A program made the position numbers and the translations under genes. From Mycobacterium szulgai (GTDB lineage Bacteria; Actinomycetota; Actinomycetes; Mycobacteriales; Mycobacteriaceae): a stretch of 64,000 nt of DNA. Below the pieces are notes generated by a model, which had not been told where the DNA came from, made no database searches, and was given only the letters and a program-made list of their open reading frames with translations. Positions 50,095 through 57,978 of this stretch are shown here, in pieces (within the stretch, counting starts at the first letter, position 1; the number at the start of each line of letters is the position of its first letter). The stretch lies in contig NZ_LQPW01000144.1 in assembly GCF_002116635.1 (NCBI RefSeq), positions 1-64,000 on the forward strand, written 5' to 3'.

Positions 50095-51134
50095 TCGGCG
50101 ATGATGTCGGCCTGCTCGTCACGGGCACCCGGGGTGGTGAAGTAGTGGTCGGTGTCGATGGCGGCCCGCTGTTTGTCGGTGCTCGCCAGCGCGTCGTAGA
50201 TGCGCTGGGCGTCTGACGGGAAGACGCCGGTGTCTGCCTCTGCGTTGATCACCAAAGCCGGGCAGTCGATGCGAGCCAGGTGCGGCTCGGCCCGGGTCTG
50301 GGCCACCCGCAGGCTCCACATGCCCAGCCAGTTGCGCAAGGTGGTGGCCGCCGCGATGCCGTACGCCGAGCGGTTCGCCTTGACCGGAGTACCCGCGTAG
50401 CACTGGTTGGGCGCGCGCTTGGTCGGCTCTATGCTGGGGTCGACCATGCGCGGATCGGCCCAGGTGCGCAGCACGGTAAACGGACGGTCCGAAAACCCCG
50501 CGGCGCGAACACGTTTCAGTTCCTTCTCGGCCCAGTCGGTGATGGCGTGGTTTCGGGCGATCTGCGCGACACGGTAACGGCGGACGAACTCCGGTGCGTA
50601 CGGTGGTCCGTTGCTCTCATTGAACAGATCTAGTTCGGGATCGGTTGCGACGGGATCGTTTTCGTCGACGACGGCGCCGTCCATCCAGGCGGTCAGCACG
50701 TCGGGGCGCCCCGGATGGGCCGCGGTCGCGACGTAACCGTCGCCGGCCAGCGGGTCGACGGCCTGCGACTGGTATGCCGCCATCAGCGAGCCGCCGCCCG
50801 AATTGCCGAGCAGCAGCACCGTTTCCACGCCCTGCGTCTCTCGCAGCCAGCTCACCCCGACCCCGATGTCAATCAGTGCGTGATCGAGTACGAAGCTGCT
50901 TTCGAAACCGCGAAACCTGGTGTTCCAGCCCAGGAATCCGATGCCGCGGACGGCCATGTACTCGGCGAGGTAGTGCTCGGAGAAGTCGATCTGGTAGTGC
51001 GTGGCGATCATCGCCACTTTCGGTTTGCTCCCGGAGGCGCGGTGATACAGCCCCTGACACGGATGCCCGCCGGCTCCCGCGCGTGGCGCCGTCGGCGATG
51101 GAAGCCCGACGAATTCCCTGATGAGAGCGGTCAA
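50070..51134 (-). CDS. Alpha/beta hydrolase (Rv0272c-like)
   Basis: A 354-residue alpha/beta hydrolase (H37Rv Rv0272c, about 377). The nucleophile elbow is LLLGNSGGGSLMAAYQ (serine in GNSGG); the acid is probably Asp in INAEADTGVFPSD and the base His in AIDTDHYFTTPG. The oxyanion region is VAMIATHYQIDFSEHYLAEY. Ester or thioester hydrolysis is likely; the substrate is unknown. The start overlaps the stop of the upstream TetR gene by 4 bases, and its 3' end overlaps the downstream dehydrogenase by 25 bases, so the three form a tight operon that is probably autoregulated by the TetR protein. Confidence 0.88.
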   Translation of the reverse strand: MTALIREFVGLPSPTAPRAGAGGHPCQGLYHRASGSKPKVAMIATHYQIDFSEHYLAEYMAVRGIGFLGWNTRFRGFESSFVLDHALIDIGVGVSWLRETQGVETVLLLGNSGGGSLMAAYQSQAVDPLAGDGYVATAAHPGRPDVLTAWMDGAVVDENDPVATDPELDLFNESNGPPYAPEFVRRYRVAQIARNHAITDWAEKELKRVRAAGFSDRPFTVLRTWADPRMVDPSIEPTKRAPNQCYAGTPVKANRSAYGIAAATTLRNWLGMWSLRVAQTRAEPHLARIDCPALVINAEADTGVFPSDAQRIYDALASTDKQRAAIDTDHYFTTPGARDEQADIIAEWIAQRWP

Positions 51135-51754
51135 TTCGAGCGATCCTCCTCGCTGTAGATGGCGCGGTAGTAGATGTTGGCGAGCGTCCGGACGCAGGCC
51201 TGGTCGTCGGGTTCGCCCGAGCCGCTGAGCTGGATGTAGCAGAACTGGTTGAACATCGCCACGATAGCTTCGGCGAGCAACTGCGGATCATCACCGGGGC
51301 AGTACCCTTGCGCCTGCGCGCGCCGAACCGTATCGGCGATGAAAGTAATTGGGATGGAGCACATCTCGGCCCAATGCTGGGCGAAGTCTTCGTTGACCAT
51401 GGCCAGCTGCGACACGCTGATCACCTCCGCGAGACGATGCCGGTAGGTGTGCCAATGAGCCGCTGCCGCCTCGTACGCGCGCTCGCGGTTGGACAGGCCG
51501 TGGTGGGTGACCGACAGTGCCCGCTCGCTGGCCTCGTCACGAAAGCGCCGCGCCCATTGCCGGACCATCGCCTCTTTGGAGTCGTAGTAGTTGTAGAACG
51601 ACGCCGACGAGCGGCCCGCTTCGGCGGCGATGTCGGCGATGGTGGTGGCCAGGATTCCCTTGCGCGCGATAACCGTTCGTGCAGCCGCGTCGATCGCGGC
51701 CTGGGTCCGCCGGCCGCGGTGCGTCGGGAAGTCGGGCGCGGTCGACACTGGCAC
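51131..51754 (-). CDS. TetR family regulator (Rv0273c-like)
   Basis: A 207-residue TetR repressor (H37Rv Rv0273c, 206). The helix-turn-helix is at residues about 15-60 (QAAIDAAARTVIARKGILAT, TIADIAAEAGRSSASFYNYY); the ligand domain follows. It is divergent from the glyoxalase-fold gene, and the intervening region holds a 30-base inverted repeat that is the obvious operator. It probably represses itself, the hydrolase and dehydrogenase behind it, and the glyoxalase-fold gene. The ATG at 51754 is preceded by GAGGAAG. Confidence 0.92.
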   Translation of the reverse strand: MPVSTAPDFPTHRGRRTQAAIDAAARTVIARKGILATTIADIAAEAGRSSASFYNYYDSKEAMVRQWARRFRDEASERALSVTHHGLSNRERAYEAAAAHWHTYRHRLAEVISVSQLAMVNEDFAQHWAEMCSIPITFIADTVRRAQAQGYCPGDDPQLLAEAIVAMFNQFCYIQLSGSGEPDDQACVRTLANIYYRAIYSEEDRSN

Positions 51755-51768
51755 TTCCTCCCTGGATG

Positions 51769-51798
51769 AAATCTGAATCTGATGTTAGATTCAGATTT
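51769..51798. promoter_or_regulatory. 30-base inverted repeat, operator of the TetR gene at 51131
   Basis: Two perfect 12-base arms, AAATCTGAATCT (51769-51780) and AGATTCAGATTT (51787-51798), flank GATGTT. The half-site itself contains the repeated unit ATCT/AGAT, and one more AGATTC follows at 51799-51804. It lies between the divergent TetR and glyoxalase-fold genes in an unusually AT-rich stretch, directly at the TetR promoter. Confidence 0.85.
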
Positions 51799-51839
51799 AG
51801 ATTCTGGCCAGTGCCGCCCGGGTCGATGGGAGCCACGAA

Positions 51840-52430
51840 ATGACGCAAATGATCAAGCCGCACAACACCAACACCGAGTTCGAGCTCGGCGGAATCAACC
51901 ATGTCGCTTTGGTGTGCTCGGACATGGCGCGCACTGTGACCTTCTATCGCGACATCCTGGGCATGCCGCTGGTCAAATCGCTCGATCTGCCCGGCGGGCA
52001 GGGGCAGCACTTCTTCTTCGATGCCGGCAACGGCGACTGCGTCGCCTTCTTCTGGTTCGCCGACGCTCCCGATCGGGTGCCGGGTGTCTCGTCGCCGGAT
52101 GCCATCCCCGGCATCGGGGACATCACCAGTGCGGTGAGCACCATGAACCACTTGGCGTTTCATGTGCCGGCCGAGAAATTCGACGCTTACCGGCAGCGGC
52201 TCAAACAGAAGGGCGTGCGGGTGGGCCCGGTGCTCAACCATGACGAGAGCGACATGCAGGTATCGAAGACGGTACATCCGGGCGTGTATGTACGTTCCTT
52301 CTATTTCCAGGATCCTGACGGCATTACCCTGGAATTCGCCTGCTGGGTAAAGGAATTCACCGAGGCGGACACGCCGGCGGTGCCCAAGACCGCGGCCGAC
52401 CGGCGGCCTGCGATGGCTGCCGGCCACTAG
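51840..52430 (+). CDS. VOC (glyoxalase/dioxygenase) superfamily protein (Rv0274-like)
   Basis: A 196-residue vicinal-oxygen-chelate protein (H37Rv Rv0274, 193). Two paired beta-alpha-beta-beta-beta units are seen: GGINHVALVCSDMARTVTFY with a metal-binding His, and MNHLAFHVPAEKFDAYRQRL, then the terminal YFQDPDGITLEFACW with a metal-binding Glu. The metal triad (His, His, Glu) appears intact. Members of the family act as glyoxalases, extradiol dioxygenases, epimerases or resistance proteins; which applies cannot be told. ATG at 51840 lies 41 bases after the operator. Confidence 0.88.
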   Translation: MTQMIKPHNTNTEFELGGINHVALVCSDMARTVTFYRDILGMPLVKSLDLPGGQGQHFFFDAGNGDCVAFFWFADAPDRVPGVSSPDAIPGIGDITSAVSTMNHLAFHVPAEKFDAYRQRLKQKGVRVGPVLNHDESDMQVSKTVHPGVYVRSFYFQDPDGITLEFACWVKEFTEADTPAVPKTAADRRPAMAAGH

Positions 52431-52444
52431 AACCCCCGACATCA

Positions 52445-53002
52445 GTGACCGAGGGCATTTTGAGTGACGCGCAGATCGCTACGCTCAGCGCAGCGCAGCG
52501 CCGCGAGCTGATTGCCCGGCTCGCGCTGCCCCTGCACGAATTGGAGGATCCACAGGTCCTGGCTCGTGAGCGGCGCATCAGGCTGGGTCTGATCGTGGCC
52601 GGCTGCATCATTCTGATCCCCTGGATCGGCTACCTCGGGATGACGCTGCCGCAGAAGTATGTCGCCCACAACTGGCCGGTGACCTGGGTGGGCTTCGATC
52701 TGCTGCTCGTCTTTTTCATGGCGTCGACGGCCTATTTCGGGTATCGGCGACGCCGGCTACTGTTGCTCAGCGCGTTCACCACCGGCGTCCTGCTGGTCTG
52801 CGACGCGTGGTTCGACCTGCTGACCGCCGGACCCGAAGACGCCTGGTTGTCGGTAATCACGGCGATGCTGATCGAGATACCCATGGCTTGGCTGCTGATC
52901 AGGGGTGCTCTTCGGCTGCTGCGACTCAGCATGGCGCGATTGTTGGTCGATCCCGACACGCGACTGTGGCGGATCCCGCTTTTCTACGACTACAGTCGCT
53001 GA
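52445..53002 (+). CDS. Conserved integral membrane protein, four membrane helices
   Basis: A 185-residue protein with a hydrophilic N-terminus containing ARERRIRLG and four hydrophobic helices (LGLIVAGCIILIPWIGYLGM, WVGFDLLLVFFMASTAYFGY, LLLLSAFTTGVLLVCDAWFD, VITAMLIEIPMAWLLIRGA), then a short amphipathic tail. No family-specific motif is recognised; the small acidic cluster CDAWFD may be functional. The start is GTG at 52445, 14 bases after the glyoxalase-fold stop, so it could be co-transcribed. The last 13 bases overlap the convergent lipoprotein gene. I do not recall it in H37Rv at this position. Confidence 0.75.
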   Translation: MTEGILSDAQIATLSAAQRRELIARLALPLHELEDPQVLARERRIRLGLIVAGCIILIPWIGYLGMTLPQKYVAHNWPVTWVGFDLLLVFFMASTAYFGYRRRRLLLLSAFTTGVLLVCDAWFDLLTAGPEDAWLSVITAMLIEIPMAWLLIRGALRLLRLSMARLLVDPDTRLWRIPLFYDYSR

Positions 53003-53610
53003 ATCGCGATCCGGGCGTTGATGTGCCAGATCGATCCGTTGCCGTTGACCTGCAGGTAAATGTCCTTCACCTGATCGCCGACCTGGTGTTCGACCACCAG
53101 CTTGGTTTCGTTGTCCACTTTCAGGAACGTCTCCATCAGGCTGGGAATGACGTCGGCGTTGCTGCCGGTGCCTACCGACAGTGCCTTCGAATTGCTGGAG
53201 TTGATCAGGTGCGGGGTGGGTTTGGTGTTTGGCGGCGTGGCGTCTTCGAGACGCCGTAGCCGGGCGTAGCCGGCCGCCGGGGTGGGATTCATCGGGATGG
53301 TGGTCAGGCTTGCGGAGTCGTAGTAGTTGACGATCGAGCTGGCCGTGATGTGATAGCGACCCGGCTGCAGCGTCACGACGCCGGTCTTGTCGTCAAGGCT
53401 GATGCTTTGGCCTTCCTGAACTTCCCGGGTATTGAACACGCGGGTATTCCAGCCGGGCACCACCGGCTTGTTGGTCAGCGCGTATTCGGCGTAGACCGCG
53501 TATTCGGCCGTCGGCGTGCTCTGATCGCGGTCGCACCCGGCGACGGTGGCGGCGGTAGCGATCAGCGCTAGCGCGCAAGCGGCCAATGTGAGGGCGCGGG
53601 TCCTGGTCAT
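52990..53610 (-). CDS. Putative lipoprotein of unknown function
   Basis: A 206-residue protein with a signal peptide (MTRTRALTLAACALALIATA) and a lipobox ending V-A-G-C at residues 23-26, then a beta-rich mature domain of about 180 residues (ALTNKPVVPGWNTRVFNT, GVVTLQPGRYHITASSIVNY, LVVEHQVGDQVKDIYLQVNG, SIWHINARIAIQRL). The layout (a beta-sandwich with an N-terminal lipid anchor) resembles secreted binding or C1q/TNF-like domains, but no family can be named. The ATG at 53610 is chosen because the longer frame to 53742 lacks a signal peptide. It lies beside the TetR gene (19-base gap) on the same strand and overlaps a convergent membrane protein gene by 13 bases. Confidence 0.78.
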   Translation of the reverse strand: MTRTRALTLAACALALIATAATVAGCDRDQSTPTAEYAVYAEYALTNKPVVPGWNTRVFNTREVQEGQSISLDDKTGVVTLQPGRYHITASSIVNYYDSASLTTIPMNPTPAAGYARLRRLEDATPPNTKPTPHLINSSNSKALSVGTGSNADVIPSLMETFLKVDNETKLVVEHQVGDQVKDIYLQVNGNGSIWHINARIAIQRL

Positions 53611-53629
53611 GACTTCCAGGCTGGCACCC

Positions 53630-54283
53630 CTACCGTTGCTTCGAATCGGTGAAGTCACCAGTGCGGTACAGGCTTGGCTCGGTGAGTTCGACAAGCAGCG
53701 ATGCCAGGTGGTCGGCGAGTTGTTCTGGCTCCAGTTGCACATCGCCGGCCAACCAGGCGCTCAGGGTCTGGCTGACGCCGCCTACCGCGAAGTGCGCCGC
53801 GGCTTTAACGCGCTCGTTTGCCGGAGCCCGCAGCGTGTCGACCGCATACTGGCCAGAGAGCACGGCGAACAAGGCGCTGGACTCGGCTCGTTTGCGCATC
53901 ACCACCGCGTTGGCCAGCTGGGTGCTGAACAGCAGCCGCCCGATGCGCGCATCACCGGCGACGGTGCGCACCACGTTGGCCATCCCGGCGCGCGCCTGCT
54001 CGTCGGCCGGTACCGCCGCCACCGCCGCCTGGGTGGTCGCGGCCAGGTCGGCAACCACCCAATCGAATACGCCGGCCACGAATCCGTCCTTATCGACGAA
54101 GCTTTCGTAGAAGTAGCGGGAAGCCAGCCCGGCCCGGTGGCACACCCCGCGGACGGTCAGCTCGGACAGGTCTGGTTGGTCCGACCCCAGTAGGTCGAGC
54201 CCGGCGGCCAGCAGCCGGCGGCGGCGCCCGGCCAGGCGCTCGGCGGCATCGACACCGCGGTACGGCCGCTCGCCGCGACTCAC
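53630..54283 (-). CDS. TetR family regulator (Rv0275c-like)
   Basis: A TetR repressor of 217 residues from GTG 54283. The helix-turn-helix (AGRRRRLLAAGLDLLGSD, ELTVRGVCHRAGLASRYFYE) covers residues about 16-65 and the ligand domain follows to DFTDSKQR. H37Rv Rv0275c is given as about 241 residues, so an upstream start such as GTG 54292 or beyond is possible; 54283 is preferred because AAGGTGG lies 8 bases before it. The frame stays open to 55159, but that part is antisense to the MpaB-type gene. Divergent from the MpaB-type gene, which it probably controls; no strong palindrome is visible between them. Confidence 0.83.
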   Translation of the reverse strand: MSRGERPYRGVDAAERLAGRRRRLLAAGLDLLGSDQPDLSELTVRGVCHRAGLASRYFYESFVDKDGFVAGVFDWVVADLAATTQAAVAAVPADEQARAGMANVVRTVAGDARIGRLLFSTQLANAVVMRKRAESSALFAVLSGQYAVDTLRAPANERVKAAAHFAVGGVSQTLSAWLAGDVQLEPEQLADHLASLLVELTEPSLYRTGDFTDSKQR

Positions 54284-54385
54284 CCAGGCCACCTTGACAC
54301 CAGGGTAGGTTACCGCCAAAATCAGGAAACAAGCGTTCTCACAATTAGCTCGCGATCTTCGGGGCGAGTGCTGGGAGGCCACCCG

Positions 54386-55294
54386 ATGGCAATTCAACAG
54401 ACGGTTCGCCCGCCACTTCCGCATGTCGAGCGACCGATCTCCGATCCGCCCCGTCCGCACCGTTCGCGGCGCCGGCGCCGTGTCGCCAGTGACTACGGCC
54501 TGATGGGAGTGGCCCTGCTGGCCGGTCCGGCCAACGTGATCATGGAGCTGTCGCGCCCCGGCGTCGGCCACGGCGTGGCCGAGAGCCGCGTCGAAAGCGG
54601 TCGCATCGACCGCCACCCGATCAAGCGGGCGCGCACCACTTTCACCTATATCGCGGTGGCCAACGCCGGTACCGACGCCCAGAGGGTGGCGTTTCGCCGC
54701 GCCGTCAACCGCGCGCATGCGCAGGTCTACTCCACGCCCGATAGTCCGGTGTCGTATAACGCTTTTGATCCCGAGCTGCAGTTGTGGGTGGCGGCCTGCA
54801 TCTACAAGGGGGGCGTCGACATCTACCGAACCTTCGTCGGCGAGATACCCGAGGAGGACGCCGACCGCCTCTACCGCGAGGGCATGTCGATCGGAACCAC
54901 CCTGCAGGTGCCGCCGGACCTGTGGCCCGCGGACCGGGCCGCCTTCGACCGGTACTGGCAGGAGTCGCTGGACAAGGTGCACATCGACGAAACCGTCCGC
55001 GAATTCCTTTATCCCATTGCGGTTTCCCGGATAAAGGGCGTGCGCCTGCCGCGTGCCGTGCAGCAGCGGATGGAGAGTTTCAACCTGCTCATCACCACCG
55101 GCTTTCTGCCGCAGCGGTTTCGCGACGAGATGAGGTTGCCCTGGGATGCTGCCCGGCAACGCCGCTTCGACCAGTTGATGAGCCTGTTCGGCGCGGTAAA
55201 CCGGATGCTGCCGCGGATCGTGCGGCAGTTCCCGTTCAACCTGATGCTGTGGGATCTGGATCGCCGGATGAAGACGGGTCGTCCATTGGTGTAG
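54386..55294 (+). CDS. Oxygenase MpaB/DUF2236 family protein (Rv0276-like)
   Basis: A 302-residue protein of the DUF2236/MpaB family (H37Rv Rv0276, 306), related to the latex-clearing and MpaB oxygenases and believed to bind heme. Family features: GLMGVALLAGPANVIMELSR, RVAFRRAVNRAHAQVYS, DPELQLWVAACIYKGGVDIY and YWQESLDKVHIDETVREF; histidines in these helices are candidate heme ligands. The start is ATG at 54386 rather than GTG at 54368 because GGGAGG lies 7 bases before it. The end is 21 bases before the Zur-like box of the ESX-3 region. Substrate unknown. Confidence 0.86.
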   Translation: MAIQQTVRPPLPHVERPISDPPRPHRSRRRRRVASDYGLMGVALLAGPANVIMELSRPGVGHGVAESRVESGRIDRHPIKRARTTFTYIAVANAGTDAQRVAFRRAVNRAHAQVYSTPDSPVSYNAFDPELQLWVAACIYKGGVDIYRTFVGEIPEEDADRLYREGMSIGTTLQVPPDLWPADRAAFDRYWQESLDKVHIDETVREFLYPIAVSRIKGVRLPRAVQQRMESFNLLITTGFLPQRFRDEMRLPWDAARQRRFDQLMSLFGAVNRMLPRIVRQFPFNLMLWDLDRRMKTGRPLV

Positions 55295-55315
55295 GGACGC
55301 CCCCGGCGGCCGTAT

Positions 55316-55330
55316 TGAAAACGATTATCA
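55316..55330. promoter_or_regulatory. Zur-like box upstream of the first PPE gene
   Basis: TGAAAACGATTATCA matches the mycobacterial Zur pattern (TGAAAAnnATTnTCA-like palindrome) closely, 48 bases before the PPE start. In M. tuberculosis the orthologous PPE3 and the ESX-3 genes are repressed by Zur when zinc is plentiful. The AT-rich patch stands out from the surrounding GC-rich DNA. Confidence 0.75.
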
Positions 55331-55378
55331 AATTCAGTAACCTCCATAACCGGTGCTGTCCGGCGGAGGGGATTTCGT

Positions 55379-56935
55379 ATGGCCACGGTGTGGATGGGGT
55401 CGCCGCCTGAGGTCCATTCGGCCTTGTTAAGCAGCGGCCCAGGGCCGGGATCGGTGTTGAGCGCCGCGGCGGCCTGGTCCGCGCTGAGCGGCGAATACGC
55501 CGCCGTCGCAGACGAACTCATGACACTGCTGGCGGCGGTCCAGGGCGGAGCCTGGGACGGGCCCACGGCGGATCAATATGTCGCCGCTCATGCGCCCTAC
55601 CTGGCCTGGCTGACACAGGCGAGCGCGATGAGCACGGACATGGCCGGTCGGCAGGAAACCGTCGCCGCGGCTTATACGACCGCGCTGGCGACCATGCCGA
55701 CCCTGGTCGAGCTGGCTGCCAATCACACCATCCACGGAGTACTGGTCGCGACCAACTTCTTCGGGATCAACACCATCCCGATCGCCCTCAACGAGGCTGA
55801 CTACGTGCGGATGTGGATTCAGGCGGCCACCACGATGTCGACGTATCAAGCGGTCGCCGAGGCGGCTGTGCTGTCGGGGCAGCCGAGCACCCCGGCTCCG
55901 GAGATTGTGCATTCCGAGGAAGCGGACGATCACGCCGGCCATGACCACGGCGGCGACCCCACTGCGCTGGACTACCTTATCGCCGACATCTTGCGGGTGA
56001 TCACCGGCGGCCGGGTGATCTGGGACCCGCTGGAGGGCACCGTCAACGGGCTTCCATACGACGCCTACACCAACGCGGCCCAGCCGATCTGGTGGATCGT
56101 GCGCGCGCTTGAACTCACTCAGGATTTTCAGACGTTCTTCCGAGAGCTGTTCACCAACCCGGTGGGCGCAATCGAATTCATCGTCGAACTCATGCTGTTC
56201 GATTGGCCGACACACATAGCCCAGATCGCGACCTCGCTGAGCCAGTCCCCACAATTGCTGGCCGCCGCGCTGGGTGCCGCCATCGCGAGCTTGGGAGCAG
56301 CGACCGGCTTCGCGGGTCTGTCCGGCCTGGCCGGCATCCATCCCGTCGTCCCGGCCGCCGTGCCGCCGGGTCCCGCAGTACCGGCCATGCTTCCGGTCGC
56401 CGGGATGGCTCCCACGGTGTCTGTCGCGGCTTCGGTGCCGGCTTCGCCGTCGGCGCCCGCACCGGCACCGAGCACGGTGGCCAGCCCGGCGCCGGCGCCG
56501 TCGGCACCCCCGGCGGCCGCCGGTTTCAGCTTCCCATTTCTGGTCGGCGGCGGTCCTGGTATCGGTTTCGGCTCGGGCATGAGCGCGGCCGCCAGCGCGA
56601 GCGCCAAAAGGAAAGCGCCAGAACCCGATTCGGCGGCTGCCGCTGCCGCGGCGGCCGCGCGCGACCAGGCCCGGGCGCGCCGGCGGCGGCGGATTGTGGC
56701 GCGCGACCATGCCGATGAGTACCTCGACATGGATTCCGATTCCGACCTCCCCCCCGACGACGTGCGGGCTTCGGATCGGGGCGCCGGCCCAGTGGGATTC
56801 GCCGGGACGGTGCACAACGCGACGGCAGCCCCGGCAGCGGGCTTGACGGCAGTCACAGCTGAATTCGGTGCCGGTCCACGGGTGCCGATGGTTCCGGGCA
56901 CCTGGGATCCGGACCCGGTCGCGCCGCCCGGCTAG
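55379..56935 (+). CDS. PPE-PPW family protein, first copy (PPE3-like)
   Basis: A 518-residue PPE protein. Residues 9-11 are Pro-Pro-Glu; GGAWDG at 56-61 is the WxG turn; NFFGINTIPIALNE (126-139) is the conserved helix of the 180-residue PPE domain. A loop at 178-193 carries His178, His185, His188 and His190 among Glu/Asp residues (HSEEADDHAGHDHGGD). The Pro/Ala-rich middle is followed by a basic stretch (ARARRRRRIVARDH) and by GFAGT and PMVPGTWDPD, the PPW-subfamily markers. It matches H37Rv PPE3 (Rv0280). ATG at 55379 follows GGAGGGG. Zur-controlled and secreted by a type VII system, it probably has a role in zinc or iron uptake. Confidence 0.9.
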   Translation: MATVWMGSPPEVHSALLSSGPGPGSVLSAAAAWSALSGEYAAVADELMTLLAAVQGGAWDGPTADQYVAAHAPYLAWLTQASAMSTDMAGRQETVAAAYTTALATMPTLVELAANHTIHGVLVATNFFGINTIPIALNEADYVRMWIQAATTMSTYQAVAEAAVLSGQPSTPAPEIVHSEEADDHAGHDHGGDPTALDYLIADILRVITGGRVIWDPLEGTVNGLPYDAYTNAAQPIWWIVRALELTQDFQTFFRELFTNPVGAIEFIVELMLFDWPTHIAQIATSLSQSPQLLAAALGAAIASLGAATGFAGLSGLAGIHPVVPAAVPPGPAVPAMLPVAGMAPTVSVAASVPASPSAPAPAPSTVASPAPAPSAPPAAAGFSFPFLVGGGPGIGFGSGMSAAASASAKRKAPEPDSAAAAAAAAARDQARARRRRRIVARDHADEYLDMDSDSDLPPDDVRASDRGAGPVGFAGTVHNATAAPAAGLTAVTAEFGAGPRVPMVPGTWDPDPVAPPG

Positions 56936-56953
56936 CTGGGTAGGGTTGGTTGG

Positions 56954-57859
56954 GTGCGCAGTGAAGGGGACACCTGGGACATCACCACGAGCGTCGGATC
57001 GACCGCGCTGTTTGTGGCGGCGGCGCGAGCGCTGGAGGCGCAGAAGCCCGAGCCGCTAGCGGTCGATCCCTACGCGGACGTGTTCTGCCGGGCCGTGGGG
57101 GGATCCTGGGCCGACGTGCTGGACGGCAAAGCGCCCGACCACGCCTTGAAGACCGGCGATTTCGGCAAGTTTTTCGTCACCTTCCAGGGCGCCCGCACCA
57201 GATACTTCGACGCCTACTTCCGCCGGGCCGCCGACGCCGGCGCGCGTCAGGTGGTCATCTTGGCTGCAGGGCTGGACTCGCGCGCCTACCGGCTTCCGTG
57301 GCCGGACGGGACGACGGTTTTCGAGCTGGATCGTCCGCGAGTCCTCGATTTCAAACGCCAGGTACTCGAACAGCACGGCGTCCAACCGCGTGCCGAGCGT
57401 CGTGAGATCGCGGTTGATCTCCGCGAAGATTGGCCACAAGCATTGCAGGACAGCGGTTTTGACCCCAACAGTGCCTCGGCGTGGCTCGCCGAGGGACTGC
57501 TGATCTATCTGCCGGCCGCTACCCAGGAGCAGCTATTCGTCGGCATCGACCGACTGGCCAGCCTCGGCAGCCACGTCGCGGTCGAGGATGGCGCCCCGCT
57601 GCCCGACCACGAGTTCCAGGCCGCGGTCGAAGAAGAACGCGCCGCGACCGCCACCGGGGACGGACGCCAGTTCTTTCAACTGGTTTACAACGAGCAGTGC
57701 GCACCGGCCACGGAATGGTTCACCGAACATGGCTGGACGGCGCTGGGTACGCCATTGAACGACTATCTGCGCGAGCTGGACCGGCCGGTACCCGGTCCCG
57801 ATTCCGACGCCGCACCGATGTTTGCGCGCAACACGCTGGTGAGCGCCACGAAACCGTGA
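56954..57859 (+). CDS. SAM-dependent methyltransferase (Rv0281-like)
   Basis: A 301-residue methyltransferase of the large mycobacterial TIGR00027-type family (H37Rv Rv0281, 302). The core is VVILAAGLDSRAYRLPWPDG, then FELDRPRVLDFKRQVLEQHG and SAWLAEGLLIYLPAATQEQL. The start is GTG at 56954, 18 bases after the PPE stop. In H37Rv it also lies between PPE3 and eccA3. The substrate of this family is unknown, but its place between two PPE genes and inside the ESX-3 region suggests that its product is needed with them. Confidence 0.9.
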   Translation: MRSEGDTWDITTSVGSTALFVAAARALEAQKPEPLAVDPYADVFCRAVGGSWADVLDGKAPDHALKTGDFGKFFVTFQGARTRYFDAYFRRAADAGARQVVILAAGLDSRAYRLPWPDGTTVFELDRPRVLDFKRQVLEQHGVQPRAERREIAVDLREDWPQALQDSGFDPNSASAWLAEGLLIYLPAATQEQLFVGIDRLASLGSHVAVEDGAPLPDHEFQAAVEEERAATATGDGRQFFQLVYNEQCAPATEWFTEHGWTALGTPLNDYLRELDRPVPGPDSDAAPMFARNTLVSATKP

Positions 57860-57978
57860 ATCTGCGTTGAGTTCGGCATGAATTTGACGTGTGCGCGGAA
57901 CTTTCCCGGACTGAGCTCCGACGACTCCTAACGGGTGCGTCGTTTGTTGAGCTCGTCCCGGCAAGGAGGGCCACGGGT

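Noticed and set aside
54300..54385. Operator between the Rv0275c-like and Rv0276-like genes (GAAACAAGCGTTCTC)
   Set aside because: The arms match poorly; not better than chance.
54284..55159. N-terminal extension of the TetR gene at 53630
   Set aside because: It overlaps the MpaB-type gene on the other strand and has no TetR features.
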